A stretch of DNA of 64,000 bases from Clostridium mediterraneense (GTDB lineage Bacteria; Bacillota; Clostridia; Clostridiales; Clostridiaceae), in the NCBI RefSeq assembly GCF_900091705.1, contig NZ_LT594785.1, positions 1,282,858 to 1,346,857 on the forward strand, in the 5' to 3' direction. The notes beneath the pieces were generated by a model that was not told the origin of the DNA, did no database searches, and saw nothing but the letters and a program-made list of their open reading frames with translations. Positions within the stretch are counted from its first letter, which is position 1. Each line of letters starts with the position of its first letter. The translations under genes were made by a program, and so were the position numbers. Shown here in pieces: positions 28,958-38,199 of this stretch.

Positions 28958-28958
28958 A

Positions 28959-31076
28959 ATGGAGTATAAAGTATTAGGTGAAAGATATAAGCTCCTTAAT
29001 AAAGTTGGTGAAGGTGGAATGGCTGTTGTTTATAAAGCAACAGACCTTAAGCTTAATAGATCCGTAGCTGTTAAAATTCTTAAAGACTCGTTTAAAGAAA
29101 ATGATGAGATAATAGGAAAATTTAAGAGAGAAGCTATGGCGTTAGCTAATCTTTCAAATGCTAATATAGTAAATGTACTAGATGTAGGAACACAAGATAG
29201 CATTAACTATATAGTTATGGAGTTTATTGAAGGAAAAACTTTAAAAGAAATAATTGTAGAAAAGGGTAATATGCCAGTAGAAGTTGCTGTTAGAATAGCC
29301 CTAAAGGTGAGCACAGCTCTTGAATGTGCTCATAAAAATAACATTATTCATAGAGATATAAAACCACATAATATATTAGTTACTGCTGATGGAACTGTTA
29401 AAGTCACAGATTTTGGAATAGCAAAGTCTATGGATTCATCAACTATAGCCCATACTAATACTATAATGGGATCTGCTCATTATTTTTCTCCTGAGCAAGC
29501 TAAAGGTGGTTATATAGATTATAGAACGGATATTTATTCTTTAGGAATTGTTATGTATGAAATGTTAGTAGGAAAGGTTCCTTTTGAAGGGGATTCACCA
29601 GTTACTGTAGCTTTAAAACATATACAAGAAAAAGTAGTAAGTCCTAAAGAAATAAATCCAAGTATACCTGATAATATAAATAATGTAATTCTAAAATGTT
29701 TAGAAAAGGATCCTATAAAAAGATATCAAACAGTTAAGGAGCTAACTGCTGATTTAGATAAAATAAGAGAAAATCCAAATGTAGTGATAGGAAATAATTC
29801 AGTAGAAGATGATTATACAAAAATTATTCCTCCTATAAATATGGATGAAACAACTATACTTCAAAAACCTGTAAATGCAGATGAAACAACTATACTTCAA
29901 AAGCCTGAAGGCTTTAATGAAGCGATAGATAGTAATAATTTAAATCAAACACTTTATGAGCCTTATGATTATGATGAGGATGAAGATGAAGATGAGTATG
30001 AAGAAAGACATGATTCAACTCAAGAAATAACTAGTTCCAAACCTACAAAAAAAGTTGGAAAAAGTATTGCTTATGTTATTGTAGCTATATTAGTAGTAGT
30101 TATTGGAGCTTTTGCAGGAGTCTTCCTTGCAAATAGAAATGCAGGAAATGCAAATGCAAAGGTAGCAGTTCCGAATATAGTATCAATGAATATGAATAAT
30201 GGTATTGAAAAGCTTAAGGAATCAAATCTAGCATATGAAGAACTTATAGAAAATAATTCTGCACCAAAGGGAACTATTTTTAAAACAGAACCAAGTGCTA
30301 ATGAAGTAGTTCCTAAAGGAACAGTTATTAAAGTTTATATAAGTGGTGGAGAACAAAAAGTTAAAATTCCTAATATTGCAGGAATGTCAGTAGATGTTGC
30401 TAAAGAAACTTTAGCAGATATAGGTTTAAATGTTGGAGATGTACAACAGCAATATAGTGATAGTGTACCAAGTGGAGAAATAATAGGTACTAATCCAACT
30501 GCAGGTACAGAACTTACTCCAGGAACAAATGTTAATATTATAGTAAGTCAAGGACCAGAAGTTAAGATGGTATCTATTCCAAATGTTACAGGATTATCAG
30601 TTTCAGATGCAACAGCTAAATTACAAGCAGCTGGATTAAAAATCAATGCTGTTAAAGGTAATGCTGCACCAAGTGCTGATAAGAATGGAGTGGTTTATGA
30701 ACAAAATCCAGGAAGTTATACAGTTTCACAAGGTACAACAATAACAATTACTTATTATGGAGATTATGTTGCTCCACCAGTAAATAATGCTGGTAATAAT
30801 AATAACCAAGGTAATAATAACTCAGGCAATACTGATAACTCTGGAAATAATGGTGGTAATAATTCTGGAAATGTTGGCGGTGACAATAATGCTACTACTC
30901 CTGGTGATAGTAATAATCAAGGAGAGCAATCTAAGCCAGATGATAATACTAATACTGATAAACCAGATGTAACAAGTCATGTAGATAAGGCAGTAGCTAA
31001 AACTTCAGATAGTCATAAAAATAAAATAGCAGATAAGTCATCTGCTACTTTTGGAATAGTTAATACAAAAAAATAA
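28959..31076 (+). CDS. prkC: PASTA-domain Ser/Thr protein kinase PrkC (Stk1)
   Basis: A membrane kinase that senses muropeptides or lipid II and regulates cell-wall synthesis and germination. The Hanks kinase domain (~1-265) has GEGGMAVVYKA, AVKIL, HRDIKPHNIL and DFG. A juxtamembrane stretch contains two copies of DETTILQKP 12 residues apart and a DEDEDE acidic tract. One membrane segment lies near residues 365-388. Three PASTA domains follow (starting VPNIVSM, IPNIAGM, IPNVTGL). The last ~80 residues are Asn/Gly-rich low complexity. The start is ATG 28959 (705 residues), after GGAGGAG; an upstream in-frame start would overlap prpC. Confidence 0.96.
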   Translation: MEYKVLGERYKLLNKVGEGGMAVVYKATDLKLNRSVAVKILKDSFKENDEIIGKFKREAMALANLSNANIVNVLDVGTQDSINYIVMEFIEGKTLKEIIVEKGNMPVEVAVRIALKVSTALECAHKNNIIHRDIKPHNILVTADGTVKVTDFGIAKSMDSSTIAHTNTIMGSAHYFSPEQAKGGYIDYRTDIYSLGIVMYEMLVGKVPFEGDSPVTVALKHIQEKVVSPKEINPSIPDNINNVILKCLEKDPIKRYQTVKELTADLDKIRENPNVVIGNNSVEDDYTKIIPPINMDETTILQKPVNADETTILQKPEGFNEAIDSNNLNQTLYEPYDYDEDEDEDEYEERHDSTQEITSSKPTKKVGKSIAYVIVAILVVVIGAFAGVFLANRNAGNANAKVAVPNIVSMNMNNGIEKLKESNLAYEELIENNSAPKGTIFKTEPSANEVVPKGTVIKVYISGGEQKVKIPNIAGMSVDVAKETLADIGLNVGDVQQQYSDSVPSGEIIGTNPTAGTELTPGTNVNIIVSQGPEVKMVSIPNVTGLSVSDATAKLQAAGLKINAVKGNAAPSADKNGVVYEQNPGSYTVSQGTTITITYYGDYVAPPVNNAGNNNNQGNNNSGNTDNSGNNGGNNSGNVGGDNNATTPGDSNNQGEQSKPDDNTNTDKPDVTSHVDKAVAKTSDSHKNKIADKSSATFGIVNTKK
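29844..29902 (+). repeat. 36-base tandem repeat in prkC encoding DETTILQKP twice
   Basis: The 23-base unit beginning GATGAAACAACTATACTTC occurs at 29844 and again at 29880, both in frame. The two copies are identical at the DNA level, a sign of recent duplication or selection. Confidence 0.9.
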
Positions 31077-31109
31077 TTAATTTTGTAAATAAAATTTAAT
31101 AAGATATTT

Positions 31110-31145
31110 AAGAAATCCAAGAATATATTCTTGGATTTCTTGCAT
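31110..31145 (+). terminator. Hairpin after prkC
   Basis: A perfect 14-bp stem AAGAAATCCAAGAA / TTCTTGGATTTCTT (31110-31141), TATA loop. The U-run is weak (only TT, then GCATTA), so it may be partly read through into rsgA. Confidence 0.7.
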
Positions 31146-31231
31146 TATACTATAAAATCTGTTTATTATAAGAGTAGAGAAAATAGTTAAGTTTAAATTA
31201 AACTATTCTATAATTTAAATGTGGAGGTAGT

Positions 31232-32095
31232 ATGGAAGGAAGAATAATAAAAGGCATTGGTGGTTTTTATTATATAAAAACAGATGATGGAATAATAGAA
31301 TGTAAAGCTAGAGGAAAGTTTAGATATAATTCTTTAAAGCCTATGGTTGGAGATAAGGTTGATATAATAGTAGAGAATGGAAAAGGTGTAATAGAGAAAA
31401 TATATGAAAGAACTTCAGAGCTTATAAGACCAACAGTATCAAATGTAACTAGAGCTTTTGTTGTATTTGCAATTAAAAATCCAGATATACAATTTGAACT
31501 TTTAAATAGATTTTTAGTTCTTTGTGAGTATAATGACATAGAAGCTATAGTTTGTCTTAATAAAGAGGACTTATGTTCAGAGGAAGAAAAGAAGGAAATA
31601 GAAGAAGCAATTAAAGAAATAGGCTATGAGGTTCTATTTATTAACGCAAAGGAAAAAAGAGGCTTAGAAGATTTAGAAAAAAGATTAGAAAATAATATAA
31701 CAGTTCTTTGTGGGCCTTCAGGAGCTGGTAAGTCAACTCTTCTTAATGCACTTATAAAAACTGACCATATGGAAACAGGTGAAGTAAGTGAAAAAATAGG
31801 AAGAGGAAAGCATACTACAAGACATAGTGAGCTTATAGAAATAGAAAATGGATATCTTGTTGATACTCCTGGTTTCTCAACTCTAGATTTAAACTTTATG
31901 GAGAAGGATGAATTAAAATATTGTTTCCCAGAGTTTAATAAGTATCAAGATGAATGTAAATTTAGAGGATGTAATCATTATAAAGAGCCATCTTGTGCTG
32001 TAAAAGAAAATGTTGAAAGTGGAAATATTAATAAATTAAGATATGAATTTTATATAAAAAGATTAGAAGAGATATTAAATAGGAGAGTGAAATAA
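31232..32095 (+). CDS. rsgA: Ribosome small subunit-dependent GTPase RsgA (CpgA)
   Basis: A circularly permuted GTPase that checks 30S subunit maturation. The order is an N-terminal OB fold, then G4 (CLNKEDL, ~residue 108), then G1 GPSGAGKST (161-169), G2 and G3 DTPGFS. The C-terminal zinc finger is [16 protein letters not shown], with three Cys and one His. Length 287. It follows the prpC-prkC pair, as in Bacillus, and precedes rpe by one base. Confidence 0.96.
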   Translation: MEGRIIKGIGGFYYIKTDDGIIECKARGKFRYNSLKPMVGDKVDIIVENGKGVIEKIYERTSELIRPTVSNVTRAFVVFAIKNPDIQFELLNRFLVLCEYNDIEAIVCLNKEDLCSEEEKKEIEEAIKEIGYEVLFINAKEKRGLEDLEKRLENNITVLCGPSGAGKSTLLNALIKTDHMETGEVSEKIGRGKHTTRHSELIEIENGYLVDTPGFSTLDLNFMEKDELKYCFPEFNKYQDECKFRGCNHYKEPSCAVKENVESGNINKLRYEFYIKRLEEILNRRVK

Positions 32096-32096
32096 T

Positions 32097-32750
32097 ATGG
32101 TAAAGATAGCACCGTCAATTTTATCAGCAGATTTTAGGGTTTTAGGTGATAATGTAAAAAGAGTAGAAAATGCTGGAGCTGAATTTTTACATATTGATGT
32201 TATGGATGGGAGATTTGTTCCTAATATAAGTTTTGCATTTCCAGTTATGAATGCATTAAGAAATGAGACTAAGATGGTTTTTGATGTACATCTTATGATA
32301 GAGGAACCTTCAAGATATATAGATGAATTTGTAAAAGCAGGAGCAGATTTAATAACTATTCATTATGAAGCAGAAAGACATTTAGATAGGGCTATTAATT
32401 ATATAAAGAGTAAAGGAATACTTGCTGGAGTAGCAGTTAATCCAGCAACTCCAGTAGATGTATTAAAGCATGTAATTAAAAATTTAGATATGGTTCTTAT
32501 TATGTCTGTTAATCCAGGATTTGGAGGACAAAGTTTTATTGATTATTCTTTAGAAAAGATAAGACAAGTTAAGCAAATGGCCATAGAAGCAGGAAATGAA
32601 AATATACTTATTCAAGTTGATGGAGGAATAGGTGCTTCAAATATTAAAGATGTAGTAGAGGCAGGAGCGAATGTGATAGTTGCAGGATCAGCTGTATTTA
32701 AAGATGATAAGATAGAAGAAAATATAAAGATGTTAAGAGATGCTTTATAA
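32097..32750 (+). CDS. rpe: Ribulose-phosphate 3-epimerase
   Basis: Interconverts ribulose-5-phosphate and xylulose-5-phosphate in the pentose phosphate pathway. Metal-binding and catalytic motifs are KIAPSILSADF, FLHIDVMDGRFVPN, DVHLMIEEP, SVNPGFGGQ and VDGGI. Length 217. The stop TAA is immediately followed by the ATG of thiN, so the two are coupled. Confidence 0.97.
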   Translation: MVKIAPSILSADFRVLGDNVKRVENAGAEFLHIDVMDGRFVPNISFAFPVMNALRNETKMVFDVHLMIEEPSRYIDEFVKAGADLITIHYEAERHLDRAINYIKSKGILAGVAVNPATPVDVLKHVIKNLDMVLIMSVNPGFGGQSFIDYSLEKIRQVKQMAIEAGNENILIQVDGGIGASNIKDVVEAGANVIVAGSAVFKDDKIEENIKMLRDAL

Positions 32751-33380
32751 ATGAGAGTTGTTATGGTTGCGGCTGGAGAAAGGCCAAGTGATACATTATT
32801 TAGAAAATATATAGAGTACTGTGATAAGACTATCGCAATAGATAAAGGTGTAGAAGTTTTTATAGATAATAATGTAATTCCTGATTATGTTGTTGGAGAT
32901 TTTGATTCTGTAAATGAAAAATATAAGGATAAAATAAATAGCTTTAATATTGTGAAGTTTCCAAAAGAAAAAGATTATACTGATTCAGAAATTGCATTAA
33001 ATAGAGCTTTTAGACTTGATGCAGATGAAATAATAATGTTAGGTATGACAGGAAAAAGAATAGATCATATGCTTGGAAATTTAGGACTTCTTGATATAAG
33101 TTTAAGAAAAGGGGTTAAGGCATATATAATAGATGATTTAAATAAAATATTTTTAAACGACAAGAGCTTTTCTCTTGAAGGTAATAAAGGGGATATAGTT
33201 TCTTTTTATGCATATAGCTCTGTTGTAAGGAATCTTAATATTAAAAATGCAAAGTATGAACTAGAAAGTTATGATTTAGATCCTTTTGAAGGCTTATGCA
33301 ATTCTAATGAATTTTTATTAGGAGACATGCATGTTTCATTTGATTCTGGAAAATTATTAGTTATATATTCAAGAGATTAG
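32751..33380 (+). CDS. thiN: Thiamine pyrophosphokinase
   Basis: Transfers pyrophosphate from ATP to thiamine. Motifs are AIDKGVE, PDYVVGDFDSV and FPKEKDYTDSEIAL in the N-terminal catalytic domain, then LGMTGKRIDHMLGNL. The C-terminal thiamine-binding domain covers about residues 140-209. Start ATG 32751 directly abuts the rpe stop. No TPP riboswitch is visible, as expected for a salvage gene inside an rpe operon. Confidence 0.93.
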   Translation: MRVVMVAAGERPSDTLFRKYIEYCDKTIAIDKGVEVFIDNNVIPDYVVGDFDSVNEKYKDKINSFNIVKFPKEKDYTDSEIALNRAFRLDADEIIMLGMTGKRIDHMLGNLGLLDISLRKGVKAYIIDDLNKIFLNDKSFSLEGNKGDIVSFYAYSSVVRNLNIKNAKYELESYDLDPFEGLCNSNEFLLGDMHVSFDSGKLLVIYSRD

Positions 33381-33382
33381 GA

Positions 33383-33409
33383 ACATTTTTGCTACTTGTT
33401 GCATAATAT
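33383..33409 (+). promoter_or_regulatory. Candidate SigE-type promoter for spoVM
   Basis: ACATTTT (33383-33389), 12 bases, CATAATAT (33402-33409) resembles KMATATT and CATACAAT with a slightly short spacer. It lies between thiN and spoVM, and spoVM is SigE-controlled in Bacillus. Confidence 0.4.
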
Positions 33410-33441
33410 ATAATAAGTATATATATGAAGGGTGATGGGTA

Positions 33442-33519
33442 GTGAAAATAACTGTTATAAAACTTCCTAAATTTATAGGGAAGATATTAAAGATGTTTAA
33501 GAATAAGAAAAAAAGCTAA
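33442..33519 (+). CDS. spoVM: Stage V sporulation protein M (25 residues)
   Basis: SpoVM is a tiny amphipathic helix that recognises the convex forespore membrane and anchors SpoIVA. The frame GTG 33442 to TAA 33517-33519 reads MKITVIKLPKFIGKI then LKMFKNKKKS. It matches Bacillus SpoVM (MKFYTIKLPKFLGGIV...) in the KLPKF core, including Pro9 and Ile6. AAGGGTGA stands seven bases before the GTG. Gene order thiN-spoVM-rpmB is also that of Bacillus. The basic lysine-rich tail differs from the Bacillus C-terminus. It is easy to miss because of its length and GTG start. Confidence 0.93.
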   Translation: MKITVIKLPKFIGKILKMFKNKKKS

Positions 33520-33530
33520 ATACATAGCTA

Positions 33531-33572
33531 AAAAGCAAGGATATTTTAATAAATATCCTTGCTTTTGTTATT
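33531..33572 (+). terminator. Intrinsic terminator after spoVM
   Basis: A perfect 16-bp stem (AAAAGCAAGGATATTT at 33531-33546 with its complement at 33551-33566), TAAT loop, T-rich tail. Confidence 0.93.
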
Positions 33573-33579
33573 TTAAAGC

Positions 33580-33614
33580 AAAAAAATGCAATTGCTATTC
33601 ACAATTGCATTTTT
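33580..33614 (-). terminator. Intrinsic terminator after rpmB (minus strand)
   Basis: AAAAATGCAATTG (33582-33594) pairs with CAATTGCATTTTT (33602-33614). Read on the minus strand it ends in a run of U, back to back with the spoVM terminator. Confidence 0.88.
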
Positions 33615-33623
33615 ATCAAAAAA

Positions 33624-33815
33624 CTATATAGCTCTTTGAACCTTACCAGATCTTAAACATCTAGTACATACACTTACAGTTCTTGGTGTTCCCTTAACGA
33701 TTGCTTTTATTTTCTTTACGTTTGGAGCCCATTTTCTCTTTGATTGTCTATGTGAGTGACTGTATTGTACTCCTGAGATAACACCTTTATCACATATTTC
33801 GCATCTTCTTGACAT
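33624..33815 (-). CDS. rpmB: 50S ribosomal protein L28 (zinc-binding form)
   Basis: The 63-residue L28 starts MSRRCEICDKGVISG and contains SHRQSKRKWAPNVKKI. It keeps CEIC and CTRC, the four-cysteine zinc form. The start is ATG at 33813-33815, preceded on the minus strand by AAGGAGGTG; an upstream in-frame ATG lies before this ribosome site and is rejected. It is the only minus-strand gene between ftsA and ylbJ. Confidence 0.97.
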   Translation of the reverse strand: MSRRCEICDKGVISGVQYSHSHRQSKRKWAPNVKKIKAIVKGTPRTVSVCTRCLRSGKVQRAI

Positions 33816-33864
33816 TAAAAACACCTCCTTTATTTGAAGATAAATCTTCAATAGGACAAATAAT

Positions 33865-33894
33865 ATTCTATCATAGCGATTATGATTTTTGCAA
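33865..33894 (-). promoter_or_regulatory. Promoter of rpmB
   Basis: On the minus strand: TTGCAA (33894-33889), 18 bases, TAGAAT (33870-33865). Confidence 0.5.
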
Positions 33895-33969
33895 GTAAAA
33901 TATAAAATTAATATAAAAAAACTTGCTTTATGTTAAAATATAGGTAAACTTAATAAGTGAATAATATTC

Positions 33970-33998
33970 TTGAATAATATTAACATTTAATATAGAAT
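33970..33998 (+). promoter_or_regulatory. Promoter of the yloU-yloV operon
   Basis: TTGAAT (33970-33975), 17 bases, TAGAAT (33993-33998), 33 bases before the yloU start. Confidence 0.55.
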
Positions 33999-34030
33999 AT
34001 ATTATATGGAATAGTTGAGGAGGAATCATC

Positions 34031-34378
34031 ATGATTGGATATTCAAATGAACAAGGAAATATTGCCTATGCAGATGATGTATTATCAAAGATAGTAGGAT
34101 TATCAACAATGGAATGTTATGGAGTTGTTGGTATGGTTTCAAAAAGTGCGACAGAAGGCTTTTGGGAACTAATGAAAGTAGAAAATCTATCTAAGGGTGT
34201 TAAGATAACTCATAAAGATGATAAACTAGCTATAGAACTTTTTATTATGGTTGAATATGGTACAAAGATATCAGTAATAGCTAATAATATAATTCAAAAA
34301 GTAAAGTATAATGTTGAAAATTATACAGGCTTAAAGGTATCAGCTATAACAGTGAATGTTCAGGCTGTAAGAGTCTAG
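34031..34378 (+). CDS. Asp23/Gls24-family envelope stress protein (YloU)
   Basis: A 115-residue Asp23 family protein. NIAYADDVLSKIVGLSTMECYGVVGM at the N-terminus (in part) and VKYNVENYTGLKVSAITVNVQAV at the C-terminus are the family blocks. Relatives are cytoplasmic proteins held at the membrane and linked to envelope stress or fatty acid metabolism. It lies 13 bases before yloV, as in most Firmicutes. Confidence 0.92.
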   Translation: MIGYSNEQGNIAYADDVLSKIVGLSTMECYGVVGMVSKSATEGFWELMKVENLSKGVKITHKDDKLAIELFIMVEYGTKISVIANNIIQKVKYNVENYTGLKVSAITVNVQAVRV

Positions 34379-34391
34379 GAGGTAAAACAGA

Positions 34392-36035
34392 ATGAAATAT
34401 ACAAAAATAAGTGGGGAACATTTTTATGCAATGATGCAAAATGCTGCTAATAAATTAGAAGCTCAAAGTGAATATGTTAACTCACTAAATGTATTCCCAG
34501 TACCTGATGGAGATACAGGAACTAATATGTCAATGACATTTAAAGCTGCAGTAAAGGAAATAGCAGGATTAAAAAATGCTAACATTGGAGAAGTTTCAAA
34601 AACACTTGCTAAAGGTGCATTAATGGGAGCTAGAGGTAATTCAGGTGTTATTCTTTCACAAATCTTAAGAGGAATGTCAAGAGGTTTTGATGGAATAGAG
34701 GAAGCTAGTGTTTCAGATTTTTGTAGAGCATTAGAAGAAGGGGCTGCATCAGCTTATAAAGCTGTAATGAGACCTACAGAAGGAACAATTCTTACAATAG
34801 TTAGAACAGCAGGTGAAACTGCAAGAAAATCAAGTGCACAAGACTTACAAGCTTTAATGGAAGATGTAGCTAGAGAATGTAAGATAATGCTTGATAAAAC
34901 ACCAGAAATGTTACCAGCTTTAAAGAAGGCTGGAGTTGTAGACTCAGGTGGAATGGGTCTTTTAATAATATTAGAAGGTATTTTAGAAGCTTTAAGAAAT
35001 GACCTTAAAGTAGAAGCAGTAAATACAAGTTTTGTAGCAAGAACTTCAGAAGCACATGCAAGTTCAGCTCAAGAATCAATTAATGAAGATGACATAAAAT
35101 TTGCATATTGTACTGAATTCATAATTCTTGGAGACGCTTCAAGAGCAGAAGAATTTAAGAGAAGTATAGAATCAATGGGAGATTCTATGATTGTTGTTGG
35201 ATATGATGATGTTATAAAGACACATATCCATACAAATGATCCAGGTAAAGTTTTATCAATGGCAGTACAATTAGGTGAATTATCAAAGATAAAGATAGAT
35301 AATATGAAAGAAGAGCATAGAGAAATACTTGCTCTAAATTCTGAAGCAGAAGCTGTTACTGAAGTAGAAGCAGAAGCTAAGAAATATGGATTTATTTCAG
35401 TAGCTATGGGTAAAGGGATGTCAGATATATTCAAGGATCTTGGAGTTGATTACGTAATTGAAGGTGGTCAAACTATGAATCCAAGTACTCAAGATATGGT
35501 AGATGCTATAAATAAGATCAATGCAGAGCATATCTTTATACTTCCAAATAATAAGAATATTATTATGGCAGCTAACCAAGCGGCGGAAATTTCAGAAAAG
35601 GATATAAGAGTTATACCTACAACAACAGTTCCTCAAGGAATTACATGTATAACAATGTTTAATCCAGAAGCAGATGTAGAAGAAAATGAAAATGAATTAA
35701 AAGAAGCTATGAGTATTGTTAAATCAGCATCAGTTACTTATGCTGTAAGAGATACTGAAATGGATGGAATCAAAATAAAAGAAGGAAACATCCTAGGTCT
35801 TTTAGAAGGTAAAATAAAAGAAGTTGGTGATTCTGCTTACACTGTTGCAGAAACATTAATAGATGAAATGACTGATGAAGATTCAGAACTTATAACTATA
35901 TTCTATGGTGCAGATTGTGACGAGGCAAAAGTTGAAGAACTAGCGGCTAAGTTAGAAGAAAAGTATGAAGATTTTGATATTCAATGCTATAAAGGAGATC
36001 AACCTTTATACTACTTTATAATAGCTGTAGAATAA
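34392..36035 (+). CDS. fakA: DAK2-domain fatty acid kinase FakA (YloV)
   Basis: A 547-residue protein with an N-terminal DAK2 domain (dihydroxyacetone-kinase fold): PVPDGDTGTNMSMT near residue 37 holds the metal-binding aspartates, and GALMGARGNSGVILSQ is the nucleotide loop. Middle and C-terminal DegV-like regions follow. FakA phosphorylates fatty acids bound to a FakB/DegV partner for membrane lipid synthesis; no fakB is in the window. plsX, which makes acyl-phosphate from acyl-ACP, lies at 45585. Confidence 0.92.
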   Translation: MKYTKISGEHFYAMMQNAANKLEAQSEYVNSLNVFPVPDGDTGTNMSMTFKAAVKEIAGLKNANIGEVSKTLAKGALMGARGNSGVILSQILRGMSRGFDGIEEASVSDFCRALEEGAASAYKAVMRPTEGTILTIVRTAGETARKSSAQDLQALMEDVARECKIMLDKTPEMLPALKKAGVVDSGGMGLLIILEGILEALRNDLKVEAVNTSFVARTSEAHASSAQESINEDDIKFAYCTEFIILGDASRAEEFKRSIESMGDSMIVVGYDDVIKTHIHTNDPGKVLSMAVQLGELSKIKIDNMKEEHREILALNSEAEAVTEVEAEAKKYGFISVAMGKGMSDIFKDLGVDYVIEGGQTMNPSTQDMVDAINKINAEHIFILPNNKNIIMAANQAAEISEKDIRVIPTTTVPQGITCITMFNPEADVEENENELKEAMSIVKSASVTYAVRDTEMDGIKIKEGNILGLLEGKIKEVGDSAYTVAETLIDEMTDEDSELITIFYGADCDEAKVEELAAKLEEKYEDFDIQCYKGDQPLYYFIIAVE

Positions 36036-36042
36036 TTCTTTT

Positions 36043-36071
36043 AGAAGCGATTTTAATCGCTTCTTTTTTCT
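36043..36071 (+). terminator. Intrinsic terminator after yloV
   Basis: AGAAGCGATT (36043-36052) pairs with AATCGCTTCT (36055-36064), followed by TTTTTC. Confidence 0.82.
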
Positions 36072-36098
36072 TATATTTAATTATTAGGAGGTAGAGTT

Positions 36099-38132
36099 TT
36101 GGATATTTATAGTGAAGTTTCTACTATTAAAGGAGTAGGCATAAAATTAAAAGAAAAACTTAATAGATGTGGAATATTTACTATTTTAGATTTACTATTA
36201 TATTTTCCTAGAGACTATGATTTTGTTCATAGTGAGCTTGACTTAAGTACAGACTTTGATAAAGAAAAAGCAGTTATAAATTGTAGGGCCGTAGCTCGTG
36301 AAGGTACTATAAGAACTAAAACAGGAAAAACTTTAACTACTATTCAATTTAGACATGAAAATATAAAGCTTGTTGCTAAGTGGTTTAATCAACCTTATAT
36401 TATTAAGAATTTTACTATTGGGGAAGAGTATAGCCTTATGGGAACTTTTAAGAAAAAGGGAGATAGGATGGAGGTTATAAATCCGATAGTTGCTTGTGTT
36501 GAAGCTAAAACAAGTGAGATAGTTCCTATATATCCATTAAAGGGTGATATAAATAATAAAGTTCTTGTAAAGCTTATAAATAATATTCTTAGTGTAGTAG
36601 ATATTAAAGATAATTTACCAGAAGAAATGATAAAAAGATATAAATTATGTTCTTTAGATAAGGCTATAAGAAATATACATTTTCCAAATAGCAGAGAAAA
36701 TTTAAGAGAAGCTATAACAAGACTTAAATATCAAGAATTATTTACATATTCAATGAAAATAGTGATGATGAGAAAACAGATTAAAGAAAAATCTAATGGT
36801 ATAGTTTTTAAAATGTCAGAACAGCTCAGTGCTTTAAAGGAAAGTTTACCTTTTACTTTAACTTCTGCTCAGTCTAGGGCAATAAGAGAAATACTTTTAG
36901 ATCAAAAGAGAGAAAGTCCTATGAATAGGTTAGTTCAAGGAGATGTTGGAAGTGGGAAAACATTAGTTGCACTTATAGCTTTATTTAATGTATATAAAAA
37001 TGGATATCAAACAGCTCTTATGGCTCCAACTGAAATACTTGCAAATCAACATAAATTAGAAGCAGAAAAAATATTTAAAGATTTTGACGTTAATATAGAA
37101 CTTTTAACTGGAAGTACAACAGCTAAGGAGAAAAAGAGAATAAAAGAACGAATAGCAAGTGGGGAACCTCTTCTTGTTATTGGAACACATGCTCTTATAC
37201 AAGAAGATGTAGAATTTGCTAATTTAGGATTTATGGTAACAGATGAACAACATAGATTTGGTGTTGAGCAAAGAAGCAAGCTTATTAATAAGAATAAAAG
37301 AGCTGATGTTTTAGTTATGACAGCTACACCTATTCCTAGAACTCTTTCATTATATTTATATAGTGATTTGGATATTTCTATAATAGATGAGCTTCCACCA
37401 GGAAGAAAAAAAGTTGATACTATTCTTTTGGATGATAAGGAAAGAATTAAGGGATATAATCTTGCTCTTGAAGAGATTAAAAAAGGAAGACAGGTTTATA
37501 TAGTTTCACCTCTTATAGAAGAAAATGAAAAACTTGATTTAAATTCTGTTGAAAAGCTTTATGATGAACTTAGTAATGATGTATTTTCAGGTATAAAAAT
37601 TGAAATACTACATGGAAAGATGAAGCCAAAAGAAAAAGATGAGATTATATCAAGATTTAAGGCAAATGAAACGAAAGTAATAATATCTACTACTGTTATA
37701 GAAGTTGGAGTAAATGTTCCTAATGCTAGTATGATGATTATAGAAAATGCTGAGAGATTTGGGCTAGCACAACTTCATCAATTAAGAGGTAGAGTTGGAA
37801 GAGGAGAATATAAATCATATTGTATACTTGTTGCAAATACTAAAAATGATGTTACTAGAAGAAGAATGGAAATAATGACAGAAAGTAATGATGGTTTCTA
37901 TATTTCAGAAGAAGATTTAAAACTTAGGGGTGCAGGACAAATGTTTGGAATGAGACAGCATGGAGAAGAAGCATTTATTTTATCTGATATAGCTGAAGAT
38001 ATAGATATATTAAAATGTGCTAATAAAGAGGCTAAAGAAATAGTTAAAACTGAAAATGAGATTAACAGAAAGATATGTATGGAAATTTCAAAGAATTTAG
38101 AGAGAAGTACTAGTTATATATGCTTTAACTAA
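36099..38132 (+). CDS. recG: ATP-dependent DNA helicase RecG
   Basis: RecG regresses stalled forks and migrates branched DNA. The start is TTG 36099, after AGGAGG. The N-terminal wedge/OB domain includes YFPRDYDF. Helicase motif I is GDVGSGKTLVA (~residue 285), motif II DEQHRFG, motif III MTATPIPRTL, and motif VI QLRGRVGRGEYKSYC. TRG-like C-terminal sequence FYISEEDLKLRGAGQMFGMRQHG (in part) follows. Length 677. Confidence 0.97.
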   Translation: MDIYSEVSTIKGVGIKLKEKLNRCGIFTILDLLLYFPRDYDFVHSELDLSTDFDKEKAVINCRAVAREGTIRTKTGKTLTTIQFRHENIKLVAKWFNQPYIIKNFTIGEEYSLMGTFKKKGDRMEVINPIVACVEAKTSEIVPIYPLKGDINNKVLVKLINNILSVVDIKDNLPEEMIKRYKLCSLDKAIRNIHFPNSRENLREAITRLKYQELFTYSMKIVMMRKQIKEKSNGIVFKMSEQLSALKESLPFTLTSAQSRAIREILLDQKRESPMNRLVQGDVGSGKTLVALIALFNVYKNGYQTALMAPTEILANQHKLEAEKIFKDFDVNIELLTGSTTAKEKKRIKERIASGEPLLVIGTHALIQEDVEFANLGFMVTDEQHRFGVEQRSKLINKNKRADVLVMTATPIPRTLSLYLYSDLDISIIDELPPGRKKVDTILLDDKERIKGYNLALEEIKKGRQVYIVSPLIEENEKLDLNSVEKLYDELSNDVFSGIKIEILHGKMKPKEKDEIISRFKANETKVIISTTVIEVGVNVPNASMMIIENAERFGLAQLHQLRGRVGRGEYKSYCILVANTKNDVTRRRMEIMTESNDGFYISEEDLKLRGAGQMFGMRQHGEEAFILSDIAEDIDILKCANKEAKEIVKTENEINRKICMEISKNLERSTSYICFN

Positions 38133-38140
38133 GTTTACAA

Positions 38141-38169
38141 TTGTATGGACATAACTGTTATGGTAAAAT
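38141..38169 (+). promoter_or_regulatory. Candidate promoter of rsmD-coaD
   Basis: TTGTAT (38141-38146), 17 bases, TAAAAT (38164-38169). A TATAAT at 38169-38174 would need a 22-base spacer. Confidence 0.35.
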
Positions 38170-38199
38170 ATAATTTAAGAAAACTAAGGAGGGAAATAG

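Noticed and set aside
30787-30972. A 61-codon hydrophobic frame overlapping the Asn/Gly-rich tail of prkC
   Set aside because: It results from reading the repetitive AAT/GGT codons in another frame; it has no ribosome site.
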